A stretch of DNA of 14,205 nucleotides, from assembly GCA_031288035.1 (NCBI GenBank), contig JAITSG010000007.1:1-14205 (forward strand). Direction: 5' to 3'. Each line of letters starts with the position of its first letter. Position 1 is the first letter of the stretch. The notes under the pieces are model-generated. The model did not search any database and was not told the origin of the DNA. It worked only from the letters and a program-made list of their open reading frames with translations. Shown in pieces: positions 12,843-14,205 of the stretch. The stretch comes from Rickettsiales bacterium. GTDB lineage: Bacteria; Pseudomonadota; Alphaproteobacteria; Rs-D84; CACZYB01. Made by a program: the position numbers and the translations under genes.

Positions 12843-12971
12843 TGGTATATTATATGTATCGCAAAATTTGGTATGAACACCAACGGAATATAGGCCTTTA
12901 TCGTAGCAAAAAATGGTATGCTAATGGCAAAAATCATTCCAAATACTTCGTAGCCTATCAAATTTTGGTAT
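12843..12971 (+). repeat. TGGTAT repeats before and into the wHTH gene end
   Basis: TGGTAT occurs at 12843, 12869, 12914 and 12966; the last three follow a run of six or more A/T bases. The irregular spacing (26, 45, 52 bp) and short motif make chance possible, but the density is noticeable next to a DNA-binding protein gene. Confidence 0.25.
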
Positions 12972-13395
12972 TATACGGCGCAAGATTTGGGATTATCTTT
13001 TGTTTTTCGTCAAATCTTTTCCAGTCATTTGTCGGTGGCTGGTTGTTCAACCTTTCGAATGTCAAAGCCCATTCGCTCGCCTTGCGTCCCAGACGCATAC
13101 CTTTTTTGAAAGGGATAATGAAACCGTGTTCGTAAAGCTCTGTGAGCGCCTTTTGGGTTGTGTTGGGACAGATACCCCATTTTTCTCCCGAACTGCATGC
13201 AAACCCGATTTGCCCGTTGTTGTAGCCATTATAGCGGTATTGTATAGCTGTCATTATGCTTCGGGCGGATGGGGATAAAGTACGATATGCCGGGCTCTCA
13301 GCTATATTATAGGGCAATTTGATAAAATGTTCGCTCCCTTGTCTGCCGGTCTTTTTTTCAAAGTCGCTGATTTTTCGCCCTGGAAGTTTTGACAT
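12958..13395 (-). CDS. Winged helix-turn-helix protein of mobile-element type
   Basis: The 145-residue product begins with a basic segment, then Ile-Lys-Leu-Pro-Tyr-Asn-Ile-Ala-Glu-Ser-Pro-Ala-Tyr-Arg-Thr-Leu-Ser, a Tyr-Asn-Gly-Tyr-Asn-Asn-Gly loop, and a wHTH (about 65-100: Cys-Pro-Asn-Thr-Thr-Gln-Lys-Ala-Leu-Thr-Glu-Leu-Tyr-Glu-His-Gly-Phe-Ile). It ends Gly-Arg-Lys-Ala-Ser-Glu-Trp and Pro-Thr-Asn-Asp-Trp-Lys-Arg-Phe. That order matches small HTH proteins common on alphaproteobacterial integrative elements and plasmids, often found next to AlpA-like regulators. A replication-initiation or regulatory role is likely but unproven. ATG at 13395 has AGGT upstream. It follows the AlpA-like gene by 45 bp on the same strand, so the two are probably one transcript. 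Confidence 0.65.
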   Translation of the reverse strand: MSKLPGRKISDFEKKTGRQGSEHFIKLPYNIAESPAYRTLSPSARSIMTAIQYRYNGYNNGQIGFACSSGEKWGICPNTTQKALTELYEHGFIIPFKKGMRLGRKASEWALTFERLNNQPPTNDWKRFDEKQKIIPNLAPYNTKI

Positions 13396-13440
13396 GCTAC
13401 CTGTCTTTCGCGCCGCAATGTACCAGCGGCAGGGAAATAG

Positions 13441-13662
13441 TTAAACCGCTTCCGCTGTGGTAATGGCACGTTTTGGGCAAGTGGTGTCCCGCTTTTGGGA
13501 TTCTATATACTCCAGAACTTCGCTTATCTTGTAAAGAACGCGTCCGCCGACACGATACCACTTTACGGGGCAGGTGCGGTTTGTCCGCTGGCGTTCGATG
13601 GTGTTGGGCTTGCACTTCAGAAGAGCGGCAAGCTCGGTCGTGGTTATGAATTTATCATCCAT
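13441..13662 (-). CDS. AlpA/excisionase-like helix-turn-helix regulator
   Basis: A 73-residue protein with a single MerR-type HTH of the AlpA/Xis (HTH_17) kind. Ile-Thr-Thr-Thr-Glu-Leu-Ala-Ala-Leu-Leu-Lys-Cys-Lys-Pro-Asn-Thr-Ile-Glu-Arg forms the helix-turn-helix, and Trp-Tyr-Arg-Val-Gly-Gly-Arg-Val-Leu-Tyr the wing, followed by Glu-Val-Leu-Glu-Tyr-Ile-Glu. Such proteins bend DNA at att sites to favour excision or activate integrase genes. AGGAGG lies about 9 nt before the ATG, which fixes the start. Its presence supports reading the right part of the window as an integrative element whose integrase lies outside. Confidence 0.8.
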   Translation of the reverse strand: MDDKFITTTELAALLKCKPNTIERQRTNRTCPVKWYRVGGRVLYKISEVLEYIESQKRDTTCPKRAITTAEAV

Positions 13663-13743
13663 TTGTAGAGCCTCCTTTTGGGTTTTTACAAAGGGATTGT
13701 AATTGTATTAACTGTAAGACAAAATGACTTTTATATAAAAAAT

Positions 13744-14205
13744 TTAAGGACTTTTGTGGCAATTTTTATGCTTGAGGCGACTCTTGGGGCTAATACTGAT
13801 ATAGCAACCCCGCCCTTTAAGTTCTATATTGATCAGTCTTATAATCTCGCTGGCAAATTTTTCAAATGTCGTATATTCGCCATATTCATAAGCGCTTTGC
13901 GTGGGAGTTTTCCCAGTGATTGCTTTGTATATAATTTTTAATCCTTCCATAAGCCAACCTTCCCAATGAAGGCGGTCAAAATCCTCAAAATGAGGCGTGC
14001 GCCCTTTACCCTGCTTCTTTCGGGATTCAATGCCATGCGCAGCAGTATCGAAAGCGGATAGCAGCGCTTTCAGAGTAGAGGTAAGCCGAGGTTCTGTCGC
14101 TTTTTCGTCTTCACGGACAAGCAAGAAATCCATGCGGGGTTTATCTGGCGTGTTATGGAAGAAGACGATATAATTGTAAGTCGAGGGAATATCTAAAAGC
14201 CTAAT
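13744..14205 (-). CDS. Unidentified protein, C-terminal part (5' end beyond window)
   Basis: The minus-strand frame is open to the right edge, so at least 153 residues are seen and the start is outside; the ATG at 14133 is internal or an alternative. I do not recognise the family. Visible are Tyr-Asn-Tyr-Ile-Val-Phe-Phe near the left end, a helical middle (Ser-Thr-Leu-Lys-Ala-Leu-Leu-Ser-Ala-Phe-Asp), a Trp-rich stretch (Leu-His-Trp-Glu-Gly-Trp-Leu), and a basic C-terminus with Gly-Arg-Gly-Cys-Tyr-Ile-Ser. No signal peptide or membrane helix is visible in this part. It is the most upstream visible gene of the minus-strand element cluster, 81 bp before the AlpA-like gene. An element accessory or defence protein is possible but unsupported. 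Confidence 0.6.
   Translation of the reverse strand: MRLLDIPSTYNYIVFFHNTPDKPRMDFLLVREDEKATEPRLTSTLKALLSAFDTAAHGIESRKKQGKGRTPHFEDFDRLHWEGWLMEGLKIIYKAITGKTPTQSAYEYGEYTTFEKFASEIIRLINIELKGRGCYISISPKSRLKHKNCHKSP

Noticed and set aside
12635..12961. Minus-strand open frame of 108 codons, with a hydrophobic N-terminus and a TTG start overlapping the wHTH stop.
   Set aside because: No recognisable domain, no Shine-Dalgarno evidence, and it runs through the inverted repeats; treated as chance.

Overview
The window looks like a bacterial chromosome segment of high G+C (about 1-10,170) joined to the end of an A+T-richer integrated element (about 10,178 to past the right edge). An alphaproteobacterium, or a close relative, is the best guess. 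The reasons are a YqaA-type DedA protein, a VirB7/VirB8-like gene cluster, a Slam/TbpB-like lipoprotein, and an element wHTH protein of a type common in that class. The chromosomal genes use the codons AGG (Arg) and ATA (Ile) freely despite high G+C. No 16S rRNA or other decisive marker is present, so this placement is inference.

Chromosomal part, left to right. The 3' end of a tail-fibre-like gene with a collar-type C-terminus is followed by glgB (glycogen branching enzyme). Convergent with glgB is a three-gene minus-strand operon: a 58-residue lipoprotein and two single-pass VirB8-like proteins. Divergent from that operon is a plus-strand pair, a DedA-family membrane protein overlapping a MATE exporter. 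A 1190-codon gene of unknown function then ends the chromosomal part. It carries a C9 tract that would switch it off with any one-base slip.

The junction at 10,178-10,222 is the 3' part of a tRNA-Arg(UCU) gene, from anticodon loop to CCA. It lacks its 5' half and is most simply read as an att site left by a tRNA-targeting integrase. Its orientation puts the element on the right and the chromosome on the left. Just inside are TGGCTAAC repeats spaced one helical turn apart.

Element part. A minus-strand unit comprises a complete but different tRNA-Arg(UCU) followed 19 nt later by an AbiJ-like abortive-infection protein with a HEPN Rx4H motif. Divergent from it is a strong promoter driving a ~200-nt structured RNA with a predicted pseudoknot and intrinsic terminator, then a surface lipoprotein gene. 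About 620 bp of repeat-rich, probably non-coding DNA follows. Three minus-strand genes come last: a wHTH protein, an AlpA/excisionase-like regulator and an unidentified partial gene. The integrase and intact tRNA target would lie beyond the right edge.

The two most interesting signals are the tRNA-HEPN unit inside an element that itself sits in a tRNA-Arg(UCU) gene, and the structured RNA/attenuator-like leader. Neither matches a system I can name.
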